A stretch of 5,352 bases of DNA from Alphaproteobacteria bacterium (lineage in GTDB: Bacteria > Pseudomonadota > Alphaproteobacteria > UBA9219), in NCBI GenBank assembly GCA_028693775.1, contig JAQUUS010000128.1, forward strand, positions 1 to 5,352. Reading direction: 5' to 3'. Below, one piece after another: positions 1 to 4,801 of this stretch (within the stretch, counting starts at the first letter, position 1; every line of letters starts with the position of its first letter). The notes beneath the pieces were generated by a model, which worked only from the letters and a program-made list of their open reading frames with translations, searched no databases and was not told the origin of the DNA. The position numbers and the translations under genes are program-made.

Positions 1-1
1 G

Positions 2-304
2 TTTACGACTCCGAACGAGGATTTGTCTCCCGTCTTCTCGGCAGGGATCAGGTGCGAGCCTTTTCCTCAGGGCGTTTGCGGCAGCGGCGACAGCTTTGTC
101 ATGGACGACAAAATGCGCGGGTGGAACGTCGTCGATATGGAGGCTTATGCGCTGGCCAAGGTGTGCGCGGGGCAGGGCGTTCCGTTTTGCTGCCTCAAGT
201 TTATTTCGGACGGCGCGAACGCCGGTGCTGTGGAGACGTGGGCCAGTTCGCTGGAAAAGACTGCCGAATCCTTGCACAAGGCGGTCAGAGAGATTATTAA
301 CTAA
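2..304 (+). CDS. mtnN: 5'-methylthioadenosine/S-adenosylhomocysteine nucleosidase-family protein, C-terminal part (5' end outside window)
   Basis: The reading frame is open from base 2 and gives the last 100 residues before TAA, so the start lies upstream of the window. Seen: a GSGDSFV segment (fragment residues 28-33), then VVDMEAYALAKVC (43-55) and LKFISDGAN (65-73). These match the C-terminal half of the PNP_UDP_1/MTA-SAH nucleosidase fold. In that family the Met-Glu of the DMEA motif contacts the ribose, and the Asp of the (S/T)D motif (here D70) is the general acid acting on adenine. The reaction would be hydrolysis of methylthioadenosine or S-adenosylhomocysteine to adenine plus the thio-sugar, in the cytoplasm. 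An internal TTG at 23 is not a credible start because homology begins before it. Substrate is inferred from family motifs only, and another nucleoside phosphorylase/hydrolase of the superfamily remains possible. The next gene has its own promoter, so this gene probably ends its transcript. Confidence 0.8.
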   Translation, partial: FTTPNEDLSPVFSAGIRCEPFPQGVCGSGDSFVMDDKMRGWNVVDMEAYALAKVCAGQGVPFCCLKFISDGANAGAVETWASSLEKTAESLHKAVREIIN

Positions 305-335
305 CTGAAAAATATGCACTTTTTGCGCCGTGCGC

Positions 336-355
336 GGGCCTTTCATTCAAGGTCC
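336..355 (+). terminator. Weak hairpin after the nucleosidase gene
   Basis: GGGCCTT (336-342) can pair with AAGGTCC (349-355), a 7-bp stem with one G-T(U) pair and a 6-nt loop. It lies 32 bp after the TAA at 304 and before the next promoter, the right place for a terminator. No U-rich run follows, so an intrinsic terminator is only a weak possibility. Confidence 0.22.
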
Positions 356-368
356 ATTAATCCTGTCT

Positions 369-377
369 TGCTATAAT
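369..377 (+). promoter_or_regulatory. Extended -10 promoter for the 166-residue hypothetical gene
   Basis: TGCTATAAT contains a perfect TATAAT (372-377) with the TGn extension directly before it. No good -35 sits at 17 bp; the nearest partial match, TTCAAG (346-351), is 20 bp away. Extended -10 promoters often do without a strong -35. Transcription would start near 384, leaving a leader of about 45 nt before the ATG at 429. Confidence 0.55.
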
Positions 378-428
378 GATCCTTTAAAACAGGGCTTGTG
401 CGGGCTTTTTTGTTGTTGAGGGACGATT

Positions 429-929
429 ATGAGCGCATTCGGAAGATTTATCGGGTTGGTGAACGAGGCTTTGCATCCGCCGAAGACAATCGGCGAACTT
501 CCGGGGCGTCATTTGGATGTCTCGAACGCAAAGGAGACTCAGTCGCGGGTTTTCGATATGACCCCCGAAAACAAGGAAAGTTTGGCTGCCGATTTGAGCA
601 AACAGGCCGAGGCCCTCAGGCAAAAACCTCTTCGGGAGATCACTCCCCAAAATGCGAAAGAGGTGGAGGATAGAATTTTCGATTTGAAGTCCAGCAAGAA
701 AGCGGCAACTATTCCGGATCCTGGAAAAACGCAGGGCGTTGTTATTTCCGAAGAACAGGCGAAGGCTATCGATGCGCCTTTCGAAGCAATTTATGCAAGG
801 AACAAAAAGCAAGACGGAGACCAGCTGATCGTTCTCAATGGAAAAGAAGTCAGTCCTGAAGACCAAAAAAAGCAAGACGAGGCCATGAAAAAGATTTCCC
901 GGGCCATGCACGGGCCCGGTGGACCATAG
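429..929 (+). CDS. Hypothetical protein, charged, with an internal repeat (166 aa)
   Basis: I do not recognise a family. The ATG at 429 is well supported: GAGGGA (418-423) lies 5 nt before it and an extended -10 promoter lies about 50 bp upstream. The protein is rich in Lys, Glu, Asp and Gln and has no signal peptide or membrane segment, so it is probably soluble and cytoplasmic. The first 20 residues (MSAFGRFIGLVNEALHPPK) are the most hydrophobic and could form an amphipathic helix. Residues 33-44 (NAKETQSRVFDM) and 75-86 (NAKEVEDRIFDL) form a repeat with a 42-residue period. Residues 51-66 look helical, and the C-terminal third (about 125-160) is strongly charged and ends HGPGGP. It stands alone between an upstream same-strand gene with a separate promoter and convergent minus-strand genes. 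The promoter, RBS and repeat conservation make it very probably a real gene; its function is unknown. Confidence 0.8.
   Translation: MSAFGRFIGLVNEALHPPKTIGELPGRHLDVSNAKETQSRVFDMTPENKESLAADLSKQAEALRQKPLREITPQNAKEVEDRIFDLKSSKKAATIPDPGKTQGVVISEEQAKAIDAPFEAIYARNKKQDGDQLIVLNGKEVSPEDQKKQDEAMKKISRAMHGPGGP
525..686 (+). repeat. Two-copy protein-level repeat inside the hypothetical gene
   Basis: The copies are encoded at 525-560 and 651-686. They share the pattern N-A-K-E-x3-R-(V/I)-F-D-(M/L), 7 identities in 12 plus two conservative changes. All four NAKE codons differ synonymously between copies (AACGCAAAGGAG against AATGCGAAAGAG). The similarity is therefore in the protein rather than in recent DNA duplication. 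Confidence 0.6.
888..919 (-). terminator. GC-rich hairpin, possible terminator for the minus-strand genes
   Basis: CCGGGCC (899-905) and GGCCCGG (913-919) form a perfect 7-bp GC stem around a 7-nt loop. Read on the minus strand, the stem is followed after six bases by TTTTT (892-888), a loose intrinsic-terminator layout. It lies inside the last codons of the plus-strand hypothetical gene and beyond the end of the methyltransferase unit. If it works, it stops minus-strand transcripts. The gap before the U-run is longer than usual. Confidence 0.35.
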
Positions 930-939
930 CCGATTTGCG

Positions 940-1062
940 TTAGCGGTCGAGTTTTCTGTTGAACACTTTGTGATTCGACAGACGTTGCCTGACTTCCGGC
1001 GACGTAAGGACGCGCTTGGCGCAAAGCGCAGCTCCCGTAGCGAGGAAAACGCCGGCGATCAA
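940..1062 (-). CDS. Possible small single-pass membrane protein (40 aa, TTG start, tentative)
   Basis: On the minus strand after the methyltransferase stop, a frame closed by TAA (942-940) reads MIAGVFLATGAALC from a TTG at 1062. It continues AKRVLTSPEVRQRLSNHKV and ends FNRKLDR. This is a hydrophobic helix followed by a basic, soluble tail, a common layout for tiny inner-membrane proteins. The hydrophobic stretch really begins further upstream (KTTIAPLIAG), before the TTG, where the frame has no ATG, GTG or TTG nearby. GC at third codon positions is about two thirds over the 40 codons, which suits coding. Against it: no Shine-Dalgarno, no ATG, very short length. The frame is -1 relative to the methyltransferase and is open across its last codons, so translation coupled to that gene is possible. 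It could also be chance. Confidence 0.3.
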   Translation of the reverse strand: MIAGVFLATGAALCAKRVLTSPEVRQRLSNHKVFNRKLDR

Positions 1063-1091
1063 CGGGGCGATGGTTGTTTTTGACGGGCGCG

Positions 1092-2369
1092 CTAGCCGTT
1101 TTTGACGCGAACCATGGCGGCCGCGAAGAACCCGTCGGTTCCGTGCCTGCCGGGGGACAGGGAGAGATAATCCGTGCCGTCCAGTCCGCAGGGCTCGAGT
1201 TTGAAATCGGGATGCGCTTCGAGGAATTTTTCGATTTGTTTCTCGTTCTCGTCCGGCAAGAGCGAGCAGGTTGAGTAGATGAGGCGTCCTCCCGGTTTGA
1301 CCAGCCGCGCGGCGCTATCCAGAATTTCGGCTTGCGTTTTGAGCAGGGCTTCGAGGCCGGGGCCGAGTTCGCGCCAGCGGGCGTCGGGATTGCGCCGCCA
1401 TGTGCCGGTTCCGCTACAGGGGGCGTCGGTCAGGACGCGGTCGAAGCTGCCTTTGTGTTTTTTGACCCACGGATCGCGCTCGCTGCTCAGACCTTTTGTT
1501 TCGACGTTGTGAATGCCCGCGCGGCGGAAGCGTTCGGCGCTGCGTTTGAGACGGCCTTCCATGACGTCGCATGCGACGATCCGGCCCTTGTTTTCCATCG
1601 TTGCCGCGATGGCCAGCGTTTTACCGCCCGCGCCTGCGCAGAAATCCACGACGCGTTCACCAGGTTTCGCGCCCACAGCAAGGGCTACAAGTTGGGATCC
1701 TTCGTCCTGAATTTCGACGAGGCCGTTTTTCAGCATGGGCAAGGCGTTCAGCGCCGGTCTTTCGAATACGCGCACGCCCCACGGCGAAAGCTTGCAAAGC
1801 TCCGCCTTGAAGCCGAGCTGTTTGAGCTCGGCCAAAATCTCTTCGCGCGAAGTCTTCAGGGGATTGATGCGCAAGTCCAGCGTTGCGGGCTTTTGCATCG
1901 CGCGCAGTTCGCTCAAAAAGGCGGTGCCGAATTTTTCCTTCAGCGTGTCAAGGAATCCCGGAGGGCATTCCGCGAGAACGTCGTCGGGCATGTCCGGATG
2001 CTCGATTGTGTGGCTCTGAAGTTTGCGCAAGACGCTGCGCTCGGGTTCATCCAGTTCCTTTGGGGCGAACTTGCCTCCGCTGCACGTTTCGCCGACGGCT
2101 TTGAGCGGCATCTTGTCGTTGAGGACCAGCCATGCCAGAAGCCTCAGCCGGGGCGAGGGCGTCCCTTCCATTTTTTGAATCCACCAGTCCAGCCGCGCCT
2201 GATGGCGCAACACGGAATAGAGGCGCGTGGAAATGTCGGCGCGGTCGTGGCTTCCGATAAAGCGTCGCGCGCGGTAGTAGCTGCTGACAATCGCGTCGGC
2301 GGGACGCGGCATGTCCGCAATTTCTTGCAAGAGTTCGATTGTGGCTTGTATGCGCGCTGAGGGGGTCAT
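1092..2369 (-). CDS. RsmB/NOP-family class I SAM-dependent RNA m5C methyltransferase
   Basis: This 425-residue protein should transfer a methyl group from SAM to C5 of a cytosine in RNA, most likely 16S rRNA. The helical N-terminal part (about 1-130) resembles the NusB-like region of RsmB proteins. DLRINPLKT (165-173) and VEIQDEGSQL (218-227) are NOP-family hallmarks. VVDFCAGAGGKT (240-251) is the SAM-binding motif I and D268 is the probable ribose-binding acid. DAPCSGTGTWRRNPDARW (315-332) carries the motif IV cysteine C318, and STCSLLPDENE (366-376) carries C368, the expected catalytic nucleophile. Both cysteines are present, so it should be active. Length is normal. Alphaproteobacteria often carry more than one RsmB/NOP paralogue, and this N-terminus looks like the paralogue without a canonical sun/rsmB assignment, so no symbol is given. 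It starts 15 bp after the acetyltransferase stop with no clear Shine-Dalgarno, suggesting translational coupling. Confidence 0.94.
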   Translation of the reverse strand: MTPSARIQATIELLQEIADMPRPADAIVSSYYRARRFIGSHDRADISTRLYSVLRHQARLDWWIQKMEGTPSPRLRLLAWLVLNDKMPLKAVGETCSGGKFAPKELDEPERSVLRKLQSHTIEHPDMPDDVLAECPPGFLDTLKEKFGTAFLSELRAMQKPATLDLRINPLKTSREEILAELKQLGFKAELCKLSPWGVRVFERPALNALPMLKNGLVEIQDEGSQLVALAVGAKPGERVVDFCAGAGGKTLAIAATMENKGRIVACDVMEGRLKRSAERFRRAGIHNVETKGLSSERDPWVKKHKGSFDRVLTDAPCSGTGTWRRNPDARWRELGPGLEALLKTQAEILDSAARLVKPGGRLIYSTCSLLPDENEKQIEKFLEAHPDFKLEPCGLDGTDYLSLSPGRHGTDGFFAAAMVRVKNG

Positions 2370-2384
2370 GTCGATGGTTATGGT

Positions 2385-3080
2385 TTATTTTGTCAGGTGA
2401 CTTAAGCCGCGCGTTGATACGGGGATGGGGCGGCTCTTTGTTTCTTCTTTTGAAGAGCTTTGAGCTTTCAAAGCTTCGTATTTTCCATGTCTGTTTTCCG
2501 CAGATCGGGAGGAAGACATCGCGGCATGGAATTTGTCTGCGGTCAGTTCCATGGGGGCGTAGGGATCCTTGATGCCGGAAACCGGCAGAGGCCGTTTCCA
2601 GTCGCCTTGAACTGTCGTGGCGCCGAGTCTTTCGAGTATTTTCAGGGAAGCTTCGTTGCCTTTGAAGGCGTCGGCATAAACGGGATCGCCGGACGAGGCA
2701 AAATGATGTTCGAGAAAAAGCCTGGCTGCGCGAAATCCGTATCCTTTGCCTTGTTTTCGGGGGTCGATTGAGTAGCCGAGGTATTTTCTGCCGTTCCGGG
2801 GATTCAGGCCTATATAGCCAAGCGCGATCTCAGGGGTTGCTCGTTCGGCTATGACAAGGGAGATCGTTTCGCGTCGGCCTGTTTCGGGATCGGGGGCAAT
2901 CGACTCGATTCCCGCTTGAACGGTACGTTCGGCGTCGACGGTATCGTTGTATTGCGTGATGCCGGGGTTCGCATATCTCTCTTTTTCGCGTTTTGAGATT
3001 TCGGAAAACGCGTGCACGTCGGCTTTCGTGAAGTTACGAAGCATAAGGCCGTCTTTGTCGTATATGGGAACGTCGACCAT
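2385..3080 (-). CDS. GNAT-family N-acetyltransferase (RimJ/RimL-like)
   Basis: The protein (231 aa from the ATG at 3080) should transfer acetyl from acetyl-CoA to an amino group; the substrate cannot be read from sequence. The N-terminus LMLRNFTKADVHAF (12-25) is the usual GNAT opening strand and helix. YLGYSIDPRKQGKGYG (100-115) holds the acetyl-CoA pyrophosphate-binding motif A, R-K-Q-G-K-G. NEASLKILERLGA (142-154) is the typical motif B helix of RimJ/RimL-type enzymes. After the domain, residues about 185-231 form a Ser/Lys/Arg-rich, probably disordered tail that is longer than the family needs. A TTG two codons upstream (3086) could also start it; neither start has a clear ribosome binding site, so the ATG is preferred. 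It is the first gene of a two-gene unit with the RNA methyltransferase, which hints at, but does not prove, a ribosome- or RNA-related role. Confidence 0.88.
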   Translation of the reverse strand: MVDVPIYDKDGLMLRNFTKADVHAFSEISKREKERYANPGITQYNDTVDAERTVQAGIESIAPDPETGRRETISLVIAERATPEIALGYIGLNPRNGRKYLGYSIDPRKQGKGYGFRAARLFLEHHFASSGDPVYADAFKGNEASLKILERLGATTVQGDWKRPLPVSGIKDPYAPMELTADKFHAAMSSSRSAENRHGKYEALKAQSSSKEETKSRPIPVSTRGLSHLTK

Positions 3081-3152
3081 GGTCAATAAACGCCGAAATA
3101 TGCAGCCCGTATGCCTTGAGACTACGAAACAAGTGTTGAGATATTTTTAATT

Positions 3153-3193
3153 AAAAACCCTTGCGCGGAAACGGGCTTGCGTGCGCGTTTCCG
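3153..3193 (-). terminator. Intrinsic terminator-like hairpin after the 224-aa unknown gene
   Basis: CGGAAACG (3166-3173) pairs perfectly with CGTTTCCG (3186-3193). A G-G mismatch, two further base pairs and a 6-nt loop (3177-3182) fill the middle. On the minus strand the stem is followed after eight bases by TTTTT (3157-3153) and then AATTAAAAA. It lies 43 bp after the stop of the unknown minus-strand gene and before the acetyltransferase, so it would separate the two transcripts. On the plus strand TTTT and TTT runs follow too, but no plus-strand gene leads into it. Confidence 0.55.
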
Positions 3194-3235
3194 GCGTTTT
3201 GGTTTAAAAAAAATTAACGATAAACGCTGCCGTTT

Positions 3236-3910
3236 TTAGCCGAATTCTCCCGGCGGCGGATCGACCGGAACGTTCAGCTCTTCGAGCAGGAGCTCTTCGT
3301 TCGTCAGCTTCATTTGGCCGATGGTGAAGTGTTCCATGCCGCCGACTTCGGGATCGGGAACGTCCATTTCGAACGGGGCGATCTTGATGTCGGTTTTGAA
3401 CAGGGCGTTCTTGAAGACCACAGTGGCCGTTAGCGTAATCAGGTTGTCGCGACCGATGCCTTTGTAGGCGATGGGCGTGAGGCGCTGGTTGACGTCCGCC
3501 TTTTCCTTTTCGTTGGCGTTCGGAAGCCATGTCACTTCTTCGGGCTTTTCGACGATGATAAAGCGGCCAAGCTGTCCGCGCACAAAGTGGAAGAAAAACC
3601 GCGCATAGGGCAGGGACGTTTTGCGGTCGACCTTGATGGGTGCGCGTTCGTTGACGCTGTAGATCGGCTCGTTCGTCCAGTTCATGACGCTCACGTCGCC
3701 GGGCTTGTACAGCACATAGCGCGTGTTGGGCGCAGGCAGAGTCGTATCCGAAATGGCGTAGAGTTTGAATTCGTCATAAAAAGGAAGCGCCGCAGACTCA
3801 ACGGTCGTTTTTCCTTCAGCGAACGTGATGGGCGCCATGTCGCCGGAAATATCGGACAAAAATTTTTGCACCGCAGCATCGTCGAGCTTCTGAAAAGTCA
3901 AATCGATCAT
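3236..3910 (-). CDS. Hypothetical protein (224 aa), function unknown
   Basis: I do not recognise this protein. From the ATG at 3910 it begins MIDLTFQKLDDAAVQKFLSD, a plausible helical start; a weak AGG lies 7 nt upstream. A longer form from a TTG at 3985 adds 25 residues, but these overlap a strong DNA dyad and lack an RBS, so the ATG is preferred. There is no signal peptide or membrane segment. Most of the body alternates short hydrophobic strands with charged turns, for example YARFFFHFV (102-110), LGRFIIVEKP (114-123) and NLITLTATVVF (156-166), which suggests a largely beta fold in the cytoplasm. Tyr, Phe and Pro are frequent. The C-terminus (about 183-224) is acidic and proline-rich with an EELLLEELNVPVDPPPGEFG ending. 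It is transcribed alone, divergent from atpH, and followed by a terminator-like hairpin. Codon use and length support a real gene; no role in ATP synthesis should be assumed from the neighbourhood. Confidence 0.82.
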   Translation of the reverse strand: MIDLTFQKLDDAAVQKFLSDISGDMAPITFAEGKTTVESAALPFYDEFKLYAISDTTLPAPNTRYVLYKPGDVSVMNWTNEPIYSVNERAPIKVDRKTSLPYARFFFHFVRGQLGRFIIVEKPEEVTWLPNANEKEKADVNQRLTPIAYKGIGRDNLITLTATVVFKNALFKTDIKIAPFEMDVPDPEVGGMEHFTIGQMKLTNEELLLEELNVPVDPPPGEFG

Positions 3911-3952
3911 ATGAAAACCTATGGGTTTCAGGAAATTACGGACAGCTATACC

Positions 3953-4000
3953 CCGTTGATCCAAGCCCTGCAAGGCTTGTCGCAACGGATGTGCAAGCCC
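3953..4000 (-). promoter_or_regulatory. Large dyad with a competing third arm in the leader of the unknown gene
   Basis: CCGTTG (3953-3958) pairs with CAACGG (3983-3988). Inside, after a 3x3 internal loop, CAAGCC (3962-3967) pairs with GGCTTG (3974-3979) around a 6-nt loop. A second copy of CAAGCCC at 3994-4000 can pair with the same GGCTTG. The element begins 43 bp upstream of the ATG at 3910. It could be an RNA leader with alternative folds or a protein-binding palindrome; which one is not decidable from sequence alone. Confidence 0.4.
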
Positions 4001-4063
4001 AGAAAGGATAGGGGAGAGGTCCTATTAAATTGTTAATAAATGGCCCTTTCGTTTCACACGCAG

Positions 4064-4080
4064 TTTTTTTGCCAAAAAAA
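4064..4080. repeat. Perfect A/T inverted repeat in the divergent intergenic region
   Basis: T7-G-C-C-A7 is a perfect 17-bp palindrome apart from its central base (4072). It sits between the unknown minus-strand gene and atpH, about 20 bp upstream of the proposed atpH -35. The A and T tracts would give stiff or bent DNA. It could be part of an upstream promoter element or a weak terminator; no gene is known to end here. Confidence 0.4.
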
Positions 4081-4101
4081 GCAAGAATCTCACGACTCTA
4101 G

Positions 4102-4130
4102 TTGCATCCGGGGATTTGCTTTGCTATCTG
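4102..4130 (+). promoter_or_regulatory. Candidate promoter for atpH-atpA
   Basis: TTGCAT (4102-4107) is separated by exactly 17 bp from TATCTG (4125-4130), which has the TGn extension just before it (4122-4124). The overlapping GCTATCT also partly resembles the alphaproteobacterial GCTAnAWC -10. Transcription would start near 4137, giving a leader of about 38 nt before the GTG at 4175. The -10 hexamer matches only three consensus bases. Confidence 0.42.
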
Positions 4131-4174
4131 ATGCGCGGAACTCATGAATCTAACACTCAATCCGGGTTATTCTC

Positions 4175-4765
4175 GTGTCAGAAAATTCCTCCCATTCAGC
4201 TCCGATTGCCGGTAAAAGTGCGCTGATCGGAAGCCGTTATGTCGGCGCTCTTTTTGCACAGTCCCAGGAGGAGGGCTTAGTCGACGCCGTTGTCGCCGAT
4301 ATGCTCAACCTTCGCGTTTTGTGGACCCAGTGCGCAGAATGGCGCGCCATTGCCAACAATCCCCGCTTTACTCTCGAATTCGCGCGCGCCGCTGTCGAGC
4401 AGGTTTCGAAAATTGCCCTGCTCAATAAACTGACGTCGAATTTCCTGCTCATCGTCGCTCAAAATCATCGCCTCGGCATTTTGCCGTCTTTGATCGACAT
4501 GTTCATGGACGAAGTCAGCCGTCATCGCGGCGAACATCGCGCCGATGTGCGTTCGGCCCGTCCGCTTACCGAAGCCCAGCAGCAAAAGCTTGCCTCGGCT
4601 CTCGAAGGCGCTTTGGGCGGAAGGGTTCGTCTCGTGACGATCGAAGATCCGTCGATCATCGGGGGACTGACCGTCAAAGTTGGATCGAAGGTCGTCGATG
4701 CTTCGGTGAAAACCAAGCTCGATCGTTTGGAACATATACTCAAGGAAACAAACGCGGCTGCTTAA
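4175..4765 (+). CDS. atpH: F1Fo ATP synthase subunit delta (F1 sector)
   Basis: Delta links the top of F1 to the Fo peripheral stalk in the rotary ATP synthase, on the cytoplasmic side of the inner membrane. The 196-residue protein has the N-terminal helical domain (SRYVGALFAQSQEEG at 20-34) that in this family binds the alpha N-termini. It also has the conserved C-terminal delta signature, EDPSIIGGLTVKVGSKVVD (157-175) followed by KTKLDRL (179-185). Length is slightly above the usual 175-190 because of about 18 extra N-terminal residues. The start is a GTG: in-frame stops at 4145 and 4151 exclude a longer ATG form, and the next in-frame Met (codon 43) would cut into the conserved domain. The RBS is weak. 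It is the first gene before atpA (36 bp gap), consistent with an alphaproteobacterial atpHAGDC operon. Confidence 0.95.
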   Translation: MSENSSHSAPIAGKSALIGSRYVGALFAQSQEEGLVDAVVADMLNLRVLWTQCAEWRAIANNPRFTLEFARAAVEQVSKIALLNKLTSNFLLIVAQNHRLGILPSLIDMFMDEVSRHRGEHRADVRSARPLTEAQQQKLASALEGALGGRVRLVTIEDPSIIGGLTVKVGSKVVDASVKTKLDRLEHILKETNAAA

Positions 4766-4787
4766 CGGCTCGCGACACACCTAGAAT

Positions 4788-4793
4788 AGGGAG
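4788..4793 (+). promoter_or_regulatory. Ribosome binding site of atpA
   Basis: AGGGAG ends 8 nt before the ATG at 4802 and fixes that start. An out-of-frame ATG at 4794 directly abuts the site, too close for initiation, and opens only 14 codons. Confidence 0.75.
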
Positions 4794-4801
4794 ATGCTTA
4801 G

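Noticed and set aside
384..911. A 175-codon minus-strand frame opposite the 166-aa hypothetical gene
   Set aside because: The plus-strand frame has an extended -10 promoter, a good RBS and a protein-level repeat with synonymous codon differences. The minus frame has no such support and reads as an antisense shadow.
1332..2360. A 342-codon plus-strand open frame opposite the RNA methyltransferase gene
   Set aside because: It is antisense to a gene with all diagnostic methyltransferase motifs. The translation shows no recognisable domain, and long antisense frames are common opposite GC-rich codons.
3911..3985. N-terminal extension of the 224-aa unknown protein from a TTG at 3985
   Set aside because: No RBS for the TTG, and the added stretch coincides with the strong dyad, better read as untranslated leader. 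The ATG at 3910 gives a natural N-terminus.
3587..4036. A 149-codon plus-strand frame across the unknown minus-strand gene and the intergenic dyads
   Set aside because: No RBS, it spans the regulatory region, and its sequence is Arg/Val/Gly-rich in the manner of antisense translation. The minus-strand frame has more protein-like composition.
4064..4080. The T7/A7 palindrome read as an intrinsic terminator
   Set aside because: The stem would be entirely A-T with a 3-nt loop and no gene ends into it on either strand, so it is listed only as an inverted repeat.
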